The position numbers and the translations under genes were made by a program. Shown piece by piece: positions 26,328 to 34,940 of a stretch of DNA of 64,000 nt; position 1 is the stretch's first letter, and every line of letters begins with the position of its first letter. Under the pieces are notes generated by a model. It was not told the DNA's origin. It worked only from the letters and a program-made list of their open reading frames with translations, and ran no database searches. Source of the stretch: Paenibacillus contaminans. GTDB lineage: Bacteria > Bacillota > Bacilli > Paenibacillales > NBRC-103111. The DNA is taken from assembly GCF_003285015.1 (NCBI RefSeq), contig NZ_QMFB01000002.1:476647-540646 (forward strand). Reading direction: 5' to 3'.

Positions 26328-27074
26328 TCAATCCCTCTCGATCAGACGCTGCAAGTTTTTATGGGAGATGTTCGCTTTATCCGCTTCCGAAATATCGGCA
26401 TACGCCAGCATCGTAATGGAAGGGCCGGGATGGTTGAACGGCATATTGCTGCCCCACAGCAGCCGTTCGGAGCCGAATAAGCCGACGGTGCGTTCATACG
26501 TCAACCAATTGTCGTTGATCGACATTTCGATATGCACGTTCGAATGCTGCTCCAGGTAGCCGTACCACATCATGTTTCGGAGGTGCGGAGCTTCCGTCAA
26601 AATAAACCGTATATGGCCGTACTTGCGGCAAAGCTCTTCAAAATAAGGATCTTCCCCAAGGTCCGAGTAAATCGAGCCGTAATTCAGCATGACGTTAAGG
26701 TTCAGCTTGCCGGCAATTTCCAGCATTTCCGCCGTATGAAAGGATGCGAGCGTATAGCCGTGTTCCTTTGGAAACAGCCTGACGAATCGGACGTCGTTAT
26801 CCGCCAGCAGCCGTTCCATATGCGCCCAGCCTTTTTCGTACTTGTAGTGGGGCGAGAGCACGAAGCACGGTTCGATTTGCGGATTGTCCCGGCAAATGCC
26901 GATAAGCTTTTCGTTGCCGAACACGGGATTAAGCGAACGCGCATCCGCATGGTAGACGACCGATTTTTCGATGCCGACGCTTTCCGCCAGCCGTATGAAT
27001 TGCGCTTCATCCGCAATGGGCACGCGTTCCTTTACATAAGCGCCGATCATGCCGTTCGCATCATACAACTTCAT
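26328..27074 (-). CDS. amidohydrolase-fold protein lacking the HxH metal motif
   Basis: 248 residues with the same TIM-barrel pattern as its neighbour at 25517-26326. Where the metal-binding DxHxH normally lies, this protein reads YDANGMIG. The later ligand positions read LTEAPHLRN and LLWGSNMPFNHPG. It may therefore be catalytically inactive or use another site, perhaps as a partner of the intact paralogue. ATG at 27074 follows AAGGGGGCGACGAG and overlaps the 3-prime end of the GH2 gene by 14 bp. Confidence 0.75.
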   Translation of the reverse strand: MKLYDANGMIGAYVKERVPIADEAQFIRLAESVGIEKSVVYHADARSLNPVFGNEKLIGICRDNPQIEPCFVLSPHYKYEKGWAHMERLLADNDVRFVRLFPKEHGYTLASFHTAEMLEIAGKLNLNVMLNYGSIYSDLGEDPYFEELCRKYGHIRFILTEAPHLRNMMWYGYLEQHSNVHIEMSINDNWLTYERTVGLFGSERLLWGSNMPFNHPGPSITMLAYADISEADKANISHKNLQRLIERD

Positions 27075-28824
27075 TCTCGTCGCCCCCTTGCAGGCTCTCG
27101 GCTGCAAAAAAACGCGTTATCGCTTGCAGCGCTTTCTTTTCTTTGCGGTCGATCGTTACGACGCCGTACGGACCGTAAGGCGCTTTCCAAGCCCCGATGA
27201 AATCCCAGCGGTGGTAATAGTCCGCCCAGCTCCAAACTACGGCTCCCTGCACGCCCGAATTGACGACGGCTTTCCATATGTGCTCCAAATAGGCGACCTG
27301 ATACGTTTCCGTAAAACGGCTGTTTCCCTCCATGCCGTAAATACCGGGTGCGCCGAACTCCGTCAGGACAACAGGCTTTCCTGCATATTCCTCCGACGTT
27401 GCGATCAGATGTTTTTCGGTTTTGGCCCGCACCAGCTCGTCTAGCTCCGAGATATCCACGGCCGCCTGCTGATGGAACAAGCCATAGTAAAGATTGATGC
27501 AGACCAGATCGGCTTCCTCGAACGCGGCATGTCCCGGTGAGCCGATCGTTACAAAGGTCAAAAGTCGCTTCGGATCCAGCTCCCTCGCCCTTCTCAGCAG
27601 CCTGCGCACGGAGACGATGCCGTCTTCCGAGTTCGTTCCGGACTCATTGGACATGCTCCAGCAAATGATGCACGGATGATTCCAGTCACGGCGGATCATT
27701 CCTTCAAGCACCTTTTCCGCCTTATCGACGACTTCGGGAATGAACGTTCTGCCCGCCCCTTCCGTCAGCCACCAGTTCAAGGGAACTTCCCCCATATACA
27801 GCAGCCCGATTTCGTCCATAATATCCAGATGCGCCGGAGATTGCGGATAATGGACCCGGATCAGGTTGGCACCGGTACGCTTAATGTTCAGAAGATCCTC
27901 CCGGATGACGCTTTCCGGAACGGTAGGTCCGTATCCCGCGTACTCGTCGTAACGGTTGAAGCCTTTCAGCATGATCGGTTTGCCGTTCAACAAAATCCGT
28001 TTCCCCGACGTCTCGATCGTGCGGATGCCGAATCTTTGGCCGAGCTCGTCGAGAATTGTTAGTCCGTCCGAAAGCTTGGCTCTTAACGTATACAGAGAAG
28101 GGCTTTCCAAGCTCCACAGCTTGGCGCCTTCCACCTCGATCTCAAAGCGGAAAAACGCGCTCTCATCGGGCGGACACGATACGGCATGCTCCGATGCGAT
28201 CGTCCGGTTTTCTGCAGGCAGCTCCAGCATTATTGTTCCATGAAAAGGTTCGGCTGTCCGATTGGCGATTTCCATTTGGCAGACGAGAAGCGCTTTATCG
28301 CCAGATGCCATAGCGGTATGTACGCGAAGCGAAGCCAGATGCCGCTTTCCGCGAGACTCGAGCGTTACTTTCTGCAGGATGCCGCCGTATTGTACCCATT
28401 CCACGACAGGTCCGCCCGGAAGCCACTCTTCCCGATGCCGGTTATCCGTACGCAATACGATTTCATTGCAGCCGTCCTCCCTTATGTAAGGGGTCAGATC
28501 AAACTCGAACGGCAGATAAGCGCCGTAATTGTCTCCCAACAAGCGGCCGTTTACCCAAACCTTCGAATAGCCGCTTACGCTGTTGAATACGATTTTCTGC
28601 AAAATATCCGATTGGATCAGCTCCGGCCCGATCTCTGCGGCGAACCAGCCTATCCCTTCGTAGCCCCAAAACGATTCTCCATACAAATCCCATGCCTTCG
28701 GGGCTTCGACCGCCATCCACCCCGACTTCTCGAAGCCCGGCTGAAACCAGCCTCTCGACTCGCCCAGATCGTCGTGATCGATCTGATAACGCCAGTCCCG
28801 AATTTCTACCGTATGTCTTTGCAA
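27061..28824 (-). CDS. glycoside hydrolase family 2 enzyme (beta-glucuronidase/beta-galactosidase type)
   Basis: About 587 residues with the GH2 order: sugar-binding jelly roll (GWFQPGFEKSGWMAVEAP), Ig-like middle domain, TIM barrel. The acid/base Glu394 is in SMSNESGTN and the nucleophile Glu489 is in VVLTEFGAPG. FNRYDEYAGYGPT and RVHYPQSPAHLDIMDEIG are typical of the 600-residue UidA-like branch. There is no signal peptide, so it acts on imported oligosaccharides. A longer frame begins at 28923, but TTG at 28824 behind GAAGAAGGGGAC fits the domain start. It is the first gene of locus B, facing the ROK repressor. Confidence 0.9.
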   Translation of the reverse strand: MQRHTVEIRDWRYQIDHDDLGESRGWFQPGFEKSGWMAVEAPKAWDLYGESFWGYEGIGWFAAEIGPELIQSDILQKIVFNSVSGYSKVWVNGRLLGDNYGAYLPFEFDLTPYIREDGCNEIVLRTDNRHREEWLPGGPVVEWVQYGGILQKVTLESRGKRHLASLRVHTAMASGDKALLVCQMEIANRTAEPFHGTIMLELPAENRTIASEHAVSCPPDESAFFRFEIEVEGAKLWSLESPSLYTLRAKLSDGLTILDELGQRFGIRTIETSGKRILLNGKPIMLKGFNRYDEYAGYGPTVPESVIREDLLNIKRTGANLIRVHYPQSPAHLDIMDEIGLLYMGEVPLNWWLTEGAGRTFIPEVVDKAEKVLEGMIRRDWNHPCIICWSMSNESGTNSEDGIVSVRRLLRRARELDPKRLLTFVTIGSPGHAAFEEADLVCINLYYGLFHQQAAVDISELDELVRAKTEKHLIATSEEYAGKPVVLTEFGAPGIYGMEGNSRFTETYQVAYLEHIWKAVVNSGVQGAVVWSWADYYHRWDFIGAWKAPYGPYGVVTIDRKEKKALQAITRFFAAESLQGGDENEVV

Positions 28825-28849
28825 GCAGTCCCCTTCTTTCCGGCAATCG

Positions 28850-29096
28850 ATTGATTCTTTCACAACAATTGATTCACTAGATAATGCATTTTTAACACGT
28901 ATAAATAAAGATAAATACCTCATTCTTCACAATAACCCCTGAATAATCGACTAAATATTATTTTATTGATTTTCTTACTTAATCAATTATAAAAACAAAC
29001 TCCATTTCTGTAAACCCTTTTTTAAAAACCTGATTTTCTAGGCATATAAATGGCTTTATTCCGCATAAAGTTGTATAATTAATTAAAATAATCAAT
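28850..29096. promoter_or_regulatory. AT-rich divergent control region with ATTGATT half-sites
   Basis: ATTGATT or its complement AATCAAT occurs at 28850, 28868, 28965, 28981 and 29090. The pair at 28965-28987 forms a perfect inverted repeat with a 9-bp gap. A TATAAT box (29074-29079) points toward the ROK gene and the last half-site lies just after it, as expected for autorepression. These are the likely ROK operators controlling both directions. Confidence 0.6.
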
Positions 29097-29114
29097 TATT
29101 GAAGGGACGCCGTT

Positions 29115-30251
29115 ATGAATCTCACCGAGACGCAGCTTTCTATCTTAAAATTGATCAACCTTCACGGAGAAATATCCCGCAAGGAGCTTGCCTTTCGTTC
29201 TGGGCTTTCCCAAGCTGCAGTTACGAATATTACGAAGGAATTACTCGATCAGAAATACGTCTTGGAAGGCAAAGAAAGAGCCAGCAGCGGCCCCGGCCGC
29301 AAGGAAGTGTTCCTGCACTCCAATCCCGACCGTTTCCGCTTCCTCGGAATTGACATCGGCGGCTACTGGATTCGTTTTGCGATAGCCGACAATAATATGA
29401 ACCTTTTGCATCAATCATCCACACCCGTAACGGAGTTTGAGAATGATCCGGACAAGCTCGCGGCTTTAATAAGACGGCTTAACGATTTCCTGCAGGAGCA
29501 TGGCGTTGACGCCCAATCGCTGGATGCCATCGGAATCGGCGTTACCGGTATTATCAATGCGGAGCAAACGCGGATTTTGAACATTCCGAACGTAGCCGGC
29601 TGGGATGACCTTCCGGCAGTCTCCGGGCTGCAGCAGGCTTTTGGCTGTCCTGTCTATCTGGAGGAAGGCGGGCGAACGATGGCGCTCGCCGAAAAACTGA
29701 TCGGGCAAGCGAAAGACGTGGATAATTTCATCGTCGTTCATATCGGAAAAGGGATCGTCGCCGGCATGATGATCAACGGCCAGATCATTAGAGGAGCCAG
29801 CAATGTCGGGGGCCTCCTGGGGCATGTGACGGTGGACGAGAAAGGACGGCAATGCTTGTGCGGCAACTACGGCTGTCTGGAAATGTTCGGGCCTTATCAA
29901 ATGATTGAAGAAAAATTCGAAGATTTGGACAGCTCCGGCGTCCCTCTTGCGGAAGCCTACAAGCAGAACAACAAAGCAGCATTGAACGTTTGCATCGAAG
30001 CCGGCAACGCCATAGGCATAGCCTTGAGCAACGTCGTCAATTTATTCAATCCGCAGTACATCTATTTAGGCGGCCAGCTGTTCGACAGCCTGCCTCTATT
30101 GCTGGACGAGCTCAAACGAACGGTTCGTCTGCGCGCCAACCGATTTGCCAATGTGGTTCTGAGCATAGACAAAAATTCTTTCGGCGATTTGGAAGGCATA
30201 TACGGTGCTCTGATATTGGCAAAATCAAAGCTGATTCAGCTGTATCCTTAG
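29115..30251 (+). CDS. ROK-family transcriptional repressor (NagC/XylR type)
   Basis: 378 residues. An N-terminal winged helix-turn-helix (about 5-60; HGEISRKELAFRSGLSQAAV) is followed by the ROK sugar-kinase-like fold. That fold has GIDIGG and the zinc motif GH(237)VTVDEKGRQCLCGNYGC. The kinase motif NDAN is replaced by EEGGRT, so it is a regulator rather than a kinase. GAAGGGA precedes ATG. It is divergent from the GH2 gene and probably represses locus B until a sugar ligand binds. Confidence 0.9.
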   Translation: MNLTETQLSILKLINLHGEISRKELAFRSGLSQAAVTNITKELLDQKYVLEGKERASSGPGRKEVFLHSNPDRFRFLGIDIGGYWIRFAIADNNMNLLHQSSTPVTEFENDPDKLAALIRRLNDFLQEHGVDAQSLDAIGIGVTGIINAEQTRILNIPNVAGWDDLPAVSGLQQAFGCPVYLEEGGRTMALAEKLIGQAKDVDNFIVVHIGKGIVAGMMINGQIIRGASNVGGLLGHVTVDEKGRQCLCGNYGCLEMFGPYQMIEEKFEDLDSSGVPLAEAYKQNNKAALNVCIEAGNAIGIALSNVVNLFNPQYIYLGGQLFDSLPLLLDELKRTVRLRANRFANVVLSIDKNSFGDLEGIYGALILAKSKLIQLYP

Positions 30252-30264
30252 CCATTCAAAACAA

Positions 30265-30291
30265 AAGAGCAGCCGGCTTCGGCTGCTCTTT
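30265..30291. terminator. bidirectional terminator between the ROK and serC genes
   Basis: AGAGCAGCC pairs with GGCTGCTCT around a short loop. T-rich tails follow on both strands (CTTTGATTATTTT on plus, CTTTTGTTTTG on minus), serving the two converging genes. Confidence 0.85.
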
Positions 30292-30303
30292 GATTATTTT
30301 CGA

Positions 30304-31392
30304 TTATCCGTTCCGTTTTTGAAAATCCGCCATAAAATCGGCGAGCGCTTTGCAGCTTTCGTACGGCACGGCGTTGTAGGTCGACGCGCGCAGATGTCCT
30401 ACGCTGCGGTGGCCCTTCAAACCGACGAAGCCGTTCGCTTCGGATTCCTTGATGAACGCTTTCTCCAGCTCTTCGCTTTGCAGCTTGAACGTAATGTTCA
30501 TGATCGAGCGGCTGTCCTTCGTCGCTAGCCCCTCGTAGAAGCCGCCGCTGTTATCGATCGTATCGTACACGAGAGCGGTCTTCTCGATGTTGCGCTGCTC
30601 CATGACGGAGAGACCGCCGTTCGCTTTGATCCATTTCAGAACCAGGTTAACGATATATACGGAATATGCCGGAGGCGTATTGTATAAGGAATCGTTCTTG
30701 ATATGCGTGCTGTAACGCAGCATTGTCGGCACATGCTTAGGCGAGTCCTTCAGGAAGTCTTCGCGTGCAACGACTACCGTTACGCCGGACGGTCCCAGGT
30801 TTTTCTGAGCGCCGGCATAAATCATCGCAAATTTCGAAGCGTCGAACGAACGCGACAAAATATCGCTCGACATGTCGCCGATCAGCGGCACGCTGCCCGT
30901 GTCCGGGAATTCGTGGAACTGCGTCCCCGCGATCGTTTCATTCGAGGTTACGTGCAGATATGCGGCATTGTCCGGTACGCGGATATCGCTCAGCGCCGGA
31001 ATGTTCAACGGTCCGCTTTCGTTCGAGCTGGCTGCAAGGAACGTTTCCCCGAACAGCTGCGCCTCTTGGTAGGCTTTCTCCGCCCAGCTGCCTGTCATTA
31101 CATAAGCGCCGACCTTGTCCGCCGTAAGCAGATTCATCGGAATCATCGCGAATTGCGTGCTGGCTCCGCCTTGCAGGAAGAGCACCTTATAGCCGGAAGG
31201 CAGTCCGAGCAGCTCCAGCAGCAGCTGCTGCGTTTCGCCGTTAACTTGCTCATATTCTTTGCTGCGGTGGGAAATTTCCATAATCGACATGCCGATTCCT
31301 TTGAAATCGACGAATTCCTGCTGCGCCTGCTGCAGTACCTCAAGCGGTAGCGCCGCCGGCCCCGCATTGAAATTGTATGCTCGTTTCGTCAT
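30304..31392 (-). CDS. serC: phosphoserine aminotransferase
   Basis: 362 residues, a fold-type I PLP enzyme that converts 3-phosphohydroxypyruvate and glutamate to phosphoserine in serine synthesis. It also acts in pyridoxal phosphate synthesis in some bacteria. Clear motifs are YNFNAGPAALPLEVL, GMSIMEISHRS, the PLP-Lys region IYAGAQKNLGPSGVT and the C-terminal VGHLRASTYNAVP. The ATG at 31392 is used rather than an upstream in-frame codon because MTKRAYNFNAG is the family N-terminus. It stands alone behind its own promoter at 31426-31454. Confidence 0.96.
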   Translation of the reverse strand: MTKRAYNFNAGPAALPLEVLQQAQQEFVDFKGIGMSIMEISHRSKEYEQVNGETQQLLLELLGLPSGYKVLFLQGGASTQFAMIPMNLLTADKVGAYVMTGSWAEKAYQEAQLFGETFLAASSNESGPLNIPALSDIRVPDNAAYLHVTSNETIAGTQFHEFPDTGSVPLIGDMSSDILSRSFDASKFAMIYAGAQKNLGPSGVTVVVAREDFLKDSPKHVPTMLRYSTHIKNDSLYNTPPAYSVYIVNLVLKWIKANGGLSVMEQRNIEKTALVYDTIDNSGGFYEGLATKDSRSIMNITFKLQSEELEKAFIKESEANGFVGLKGHRSVGHLRASTYNAVPYESCKALADFMADFQKRNG

Positions 31393-31425
31393 CGTAATCC
31401 ACCTTCGCTTCAATGTAATATCGAT

Positions 31426-31454
31426 ATGATAGCAAGATTCTTGCGACGCTTCAA
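31426..31454 (-). promoter_or_regulatory. sigma-A promoter of serC
   Basis: The minus strand has TTGAAG (31449-31454), a 17-nt spacer and TATCAT (31426-31431), ending about 34 bp before the serC ATG. The spacer contains the palindrome GCAAGAATCTTGC. Confidence 0.7.
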
Positions 31455-31585
31455 GCGATTAAAGCGTTTTTTGTCTCTTTTGTCTAAAAATCGGAGAAAC
31501 GTGTGACGCAATCGTGAATGGATAAGCCTGCATACACGAATGCTAAATTATGATCGTTTACTTGAATAATTGAGGAGGCAGCCCA

Positions 31586-32212
31586 ATGTCCGATGTTCGT
31601 CTCTTCGTCGCACTGCCGATGCCGGCGGCGATTAAAAGCGCTTTGAGTGAAAAATGCAGCTTGCTTCGGGAGCGGCTCCCTTTTCAAAAATGGGTTCATC
31701 CCGAAGACTTTCATATCACGCTGAAGTTTCTAGGCGACACTTCACAGGAGCAGGCGGCCAAGCTTTCGGAGCCTTTGAGAGATGCCGCCCGAACCGTCGG
31801 CCGATTTCCGCTCGCCGTCGAATCGCTGGGCATTTTCGGCCCCAATGCGGCTCCGCGCATTTTATGGGGCGGCGTGCGAGGAGATCTTGCAGCGCTCCAT
31901 CGTTTGCAGCAAGCCGTGGAAAGCGCCATGGCCAAAGCGGGCTACGCGGCTGAAGAGCAGCCGTACAGGCCTCATATCAGTCTAGCACGCCGCTATAAGG
32001 GCACAGAGCCGCTGGCACGGGAGGCACTTGCTTCCCATGCGGAAGCCGCCGGGCTGCCGCTTCCGGCAGCGCAATCGGACGAGCGGCCTTCCACGGAAAC
32101 GACAAAGAGCCCGCTCTCATGGCAGGCGGAAGCTTGCGTTCTGTACGTCAGCCATTTGGGGCAGTCTCCTATGTACGAAATCGTCGAGCGTTATCCTTTG
32201 AAAGGCACATAG
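31586..32212 (+). CDS. thpR: RNA 2',3'-cyclic phosphodiesterase (2H family)
   Basis: 208 residues with the two HxT/S motifs of 2H phosphoesterases: DFHITLKFLGD and RPHISLARRY. These mark the LigT/ThpR family, which opens 2',3'-cyclic phosphates on RNA ends and can ligate tRNA halves. The strong AATTGAGGAGG ribosome-binding site precedes ATG. The C-terminal tail is slightly longer than in E. coli ThpR and overlaps the convergent small membrane-protein gene by 22 bp. Confidence 0.92.
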   Translation: MSDVRLFVALPMPAAIKSALSEKCSLLRERLPFQKWVHPEDFHITLKFLGDTSQEQAAKLSEPLRDAARTVGRFPLAVESLGIFGPNAAPRILWGGVRGDLAALHRLQQAVESAMAKAGYAAEEQPYRPHISLARRYKGTEPLAREALASHAEAAGLPLPAAQSDERPSTETTKSPLSWQAEACVLYVSHLGQSPMYEIVERYPLKGT

Positions 32213-32373
32213 AGCTGCATCGCAGCGGAATTCAGGGCGTATTCGGCAGCCTGAGCTGCCGGCGGAGTCGGATTTTCCGTTTTGCCGTAGTTCCGGATAA
32301 TCGAAATCGTATAAGAGATCATGGCGATTCCGAGCAAAACGAACATGATGACGATAACCACTTTACTTTTCAT
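32191..32373 (-). CDS. small single-pass membrane protein
   Basis: 60 residues: a short basic N-terminus, one hydrophobic helix (VVIVIMFVLLGIAMISYTI), then an Ala/Pro-rich tail. ATG at 32373 follows GGAAAGGAAAC at a workable distance. The family is not recognised. The orientation and overlap with thpR are plausible, but nothing else supports a function. Confidence 0.5.
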   Translation of the reverse strand: MKSKVVIVIMFVLLGIAMISYTISIIRNYGKTENPTPPAAQAAEYALNSAAMQLYVPFKG

Positions 32374-32408
32374 TACGGGGCAGTTTCCTTTCCGGCTTTC
32401 CATGTCAA

Positions 32409-32440
32409 CAAAAAACTGCCGAACCGATCGACAGTTTTTC
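32409..32440. terminator. bidirectional hairpin between small genes
   Basis: AAAAACTG pairs with CAGTTTTT around a loop that also allows a CG/CG pairing. T-runs occur on both strands. It lies between the HTH gene and the small membrane-protein gene and overlaps the latter's upstream region. Confidence 0.65.
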
Positions 32441-32546
32441 GAATAGCTATTACGATTATACCCGTTTCCAGCCCGTTAAACAAAAGAAAACTTTGCGAAC
32501 GCCAGCCGGTTATCGTGCTGCAAGCGGAACGGCCGGAATCCCCTTC

Positions 32547-32813
32547 TTACATCGCTGCAGCGGTCGGATCATCCGTTACGAGATCTAACTTGAGCCCCAT
32601 CGCCTGCGCCACCGTATGCAGCGTGTCGATCCGCGGAATGACGCCGCTTCTCTCCAGCCTGGCGATCGCAGCCTGCTTCAGTCCCGCCCGTTCCGCGAGC
32701 TGCGCTTGCGTAAGGCCCAGCTCGTGCCTGCGCGCTACGATTTTGGCCGCCAGCTGCGACGTAATCTCCTCATTCTCATCGGTCGTTAAACTTGCTTCAC
32801 TCCAATTGTTCAT
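32547..32813 (-). CDS. XRE-family helix-turn-helix protein
   Basis: 88 residues. The lambda-repressor-like domain covers about 22-78 (LGLTQAQLAERAGLKQAAIARLE, TLHTVAQAMGLKLDL). This size and layout match HigA/antitoxin-type XRE proteins, but no toxin gene lies on either side, so it is an orphan regulator or a stranded antitoxin. GGAGAAAAATA precedes ATG. Confidence 0.85.
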   Translation of the reverse strand: MNNWSEASLTTDENEEITSQLAAKIVARRHELGLTQAQLAERAGLKQAAIARLERSGVIPRIDTLHTVAQAMGLKLDLVTDDPTAAAM

Positions 32814-32998
32814 TATTTTTCTCCTCCCAATCCGGATTCGGCTAAGCCGTCCTTTCCTAAGGAATCCGTTTCGCGTTGAAATATCTGTGCGGACAAGTAA
32901 CAGGCAACCTATCGAATCGATATTCCAATCTAAAAGCGATTTGAGGAAAAACGCTCTCCTAAAAATGCGCTTTTATTGAAGAAAACGCCATAATGTTT

Positions 32999-33029
32999 CA
33001 AAAAAAACCTCCAGGAAGGCCTGGAGGTT
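32999..33029 (-). terminator. intrinsic terminator of glnA
   Basis: On the minus strand AACCTCCAGG pairs with CCTGGAGGTT around a short loop, followed by a run of eight T. It starts 30 bp after the glnA stop. Confidence 0.95.
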
Positions 33030-33058
33030 CGCATACGTCATTGGATGCGAGGCGCAAA

Positions 33059-34483
33059 TTAACAGTCGAAGTAGAGCGAATACTCGTGCGGATGAATACG
33101 GATCGATACCGCTTTAGCTTCGGAGCGCTTAAGCTCGATGTAGTTGTTGATGAAGTCTTGCGAGAATACGCCGCCTTCAGTCAAGAACTCGCTGTCCGCT
33201 TGCAGGGCGTCAAGCGCCTCGTCCAGGCTTGCAGGAACGCTGCGGATTTCGGAAAGCTCGGCGGAGGAAAGCTCGTAAATGTTTTTGTCGAACGGTCCGT
33301 AGCCCAATTTGCTCGGATCGATTTGTTTCTTGATGCCGTCAAGTCCTGCCATCAGCATTGCTGCGAAAGCAAGGTAAGGGTTAGCCGTGGAGTCCGGCGT
33401 ACGGAACTCGATGCGGCAGCCTTTCGGCGTAACCGCTGCAACCGGAATACGAACGGCTGCGGAACGGTTGCCTTTGGAGAATACAAGGTTAACCGGCGCT
33501 TCGTAGCCAGGTACGAGACGTTTGAACGAGTTTGTGCTCGGGTTCGTGATCGCGATCAGTGCCGGAGCGTGGTACAAAATACCGCCGATGTAGTGCAGCG
33601 CCATTTCGCTCAGGTTCGCGTAGCCGCCTTTCTCATAGAACAAAGGCGTGTCGCCGTTAAAGATCGATTGGTGAACGTGCATCCCGCTTCCGTTGTCGCC
33701 GAACAGCGGCTTCGGCATGAAGGTTGCCACTTTGCCCCACTGGCGAGCTACGTTGTGGATGATATATTTATATTTCATCAAGTTGTCGGCTGTTTTGGTC
33801 AGCGTGTCGAAACGGAAGTTGATTTCGCCTTGGCCGGCAGTCGCCACTTCGTGGTGATGACGCTCGATGCGCAGGCCCGCTTCCATCATAAGACGGCACA
33901 TTTCGCTGCGGATATCTTGCTGCGTGTCAGTCGGAGCAACCGGTACATAACCGCCCTTGTGCCCGACTTTGAAACCGAGGTTGCCGCCTTCTTCTTTGCG
34001 GCCCGTGTTCCAGAACGCTTCTTCGGAATCGACTTCGAAGTACGATTTGTTGATGCCCGTTTCGTAACGCACTTCGTCGAAGATGAAAAACTCGGATTCA
34101 GGAGCGAAGTAAGCCGCCGTGCCTACGCCTGCATTTTGCATGTACTCTTCCGCTTTCTGAGCGATGCCCCGCGGGTCGCGGTCGTAGCGTTCGCCGTCCG
34201 GCGTGAAAATGTTGCACATTATGATCAATGTCGGATGCTGCGTGAAAGCGTCAATGTAGGCCGATTCGGTGTCCGGCATCATTACCATGTCAGATTCTTC
34301 AATACCTTTGAACCCTTGGATCGATGAACCGTCGAAAGCTACCCCATTTGCGAACGTGCTTTCGTCGACTTCGACAGCCGGTACGGAAATATGATGCGCT
34401 TTGCCCAGCAAATCGACAAAACGGAAATCCACCCACTCGATGCTTTTTTCCTTAATTAAGCTCAAAACGTTTTGTACAGACAT
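33059..34483 (-). CDS. glnA: type I glutamine synthetase (GSI-beta-like)
   Basis: 474 residues, forming glutamine from glutamate, ammonia and ATP. Motifs are FDGSSIQGFKGIEESD, YFAPESEFFIFD, NGSGMHVHQS, KRLVPGYEAPVNL and the C-terminal EYSLYFDC. The length exceeds the roughly 444 residues of Bacillus GSI-alpha. Tyr403 in DKNIYELS lies at the site adenylylated in enterobacterial enzymes, which marks the GSI-beta branch. The start at 34483 follows TTAGGAGG; an in-frame extension upstream is rejected. There is no adjacent glnR. A sigma-A promoter and a GlnR/TnrA-like box lie upstream. Confidence 0.95.
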   Translation of the reverse strand: MSVQNVLSLIKEKSIEWVDFRFVDLLGKAHHISVPAVEVDESTFANGVAFDGSSIQGFKGIEESDMVMMPDTESAYIDAFTQHPTLIIMCNIFTPDGERYDRDPRGIAQKAEEYMQNAGVGTAAYFAPESEFFIFDEVRYETGINKSYFEVDSEEAFWNTGRKEEGGNLGFKVGHKGGYVPVAPTDTQQDIRSEMCRLMMEAGLRIERHHHEVATAGQGEINFRFDTLTKTADNLMKYKYIIHNVARQWGKVATFMPKPLFGDNGSGMHVHQSIFNGDTPLFYEKGGYANLSEMALHYIGGILYHAPALIAITNPSTNSFKRLVPGYEAPVNLVFSKGNRSAAVRIPVAAVTPKGCRIEFRTPDSTANPYLAFAAMLMAGLDGIKKQIDPSKLGYGPFDKNIYELSSAELSEIRSVPASLDEALDALQADSEFLTEGGVFSQDFINNYIELKRSEAKAVSIRIHPHEYSLYFDC

Positions 34484-34557
34484 GATAATTCCTCCTAATT
34501 CCGAACATTCGCCACTGTCTTGACGATCATTGTTCAAGTTTTGTTTATCTTGTGTTT

Positions 34558-34586
34558 ATTATAATTCGGCTGTTATTAAGCGTCAA
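34558..34586 (-). promoter_or_regulatory. sigma-A promoter of glnA
   Basis: The minus strand has TTGACG (34581-34586), exactly 17 nt, then TATAAT (34558-34563), about 75 bp before the glnA ATG. Confidence 0.88.
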
Positions 34587-34614
34587 TACTTATGTCAGGT
34601 ATTTTTTATTCTTG

Positions 34615-34631
34615 TGTCAGGTATGTTAACA
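34615..34631. promoter_or_regulatory. GlnR/TnrA-type operator
   Basis: TGTCAGGTATGTTAACA fits the Bacillus GlnR/TnrA consensus TGTNA-N7-TNACA exactly. It lies about 30 bp upstream of the glnA -35 box. A half-copy TGTCAGGTA sits nearer the promoter at about 34593. This points to nitrogen control of glnA. The remaining gap up to 34940 shows no other gene or clear signal. Confidence 0.7.
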
Positions 34632-34940
34632 TTGTATGTCCATCATTTGGGTTTTGTTAAAAATATTAACTGAATAGGCGTTGTAAGCGAGCACAAAAGA
34701 AGCTTTATCCCATGCTGCGGATGCATCTAGCCGGCCTTTGGGAATACAAATAGCGGCCTCCAACGCATTCAGTCCTCCGATCGAACGATCAACTCAACCA
34801 GGCAACATCAATAAGCCGCGAAAAAGAGATTAGTTTTGTGCAAACGTTCCTTAGTTTCCTTCATTTCGCTTTCGCCGCCCCTCCCTATAATTAAGAAGTA
34901 TAAGCGAGCTCAGCTATAACAAGTTCATGGAGGGATTACG

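Noticed and set aside
32547..32813. Toxin-antitoxin pair
   Set aside because: Only the antitoxin-like HTH gene is present. No toxin frame lies on either side.
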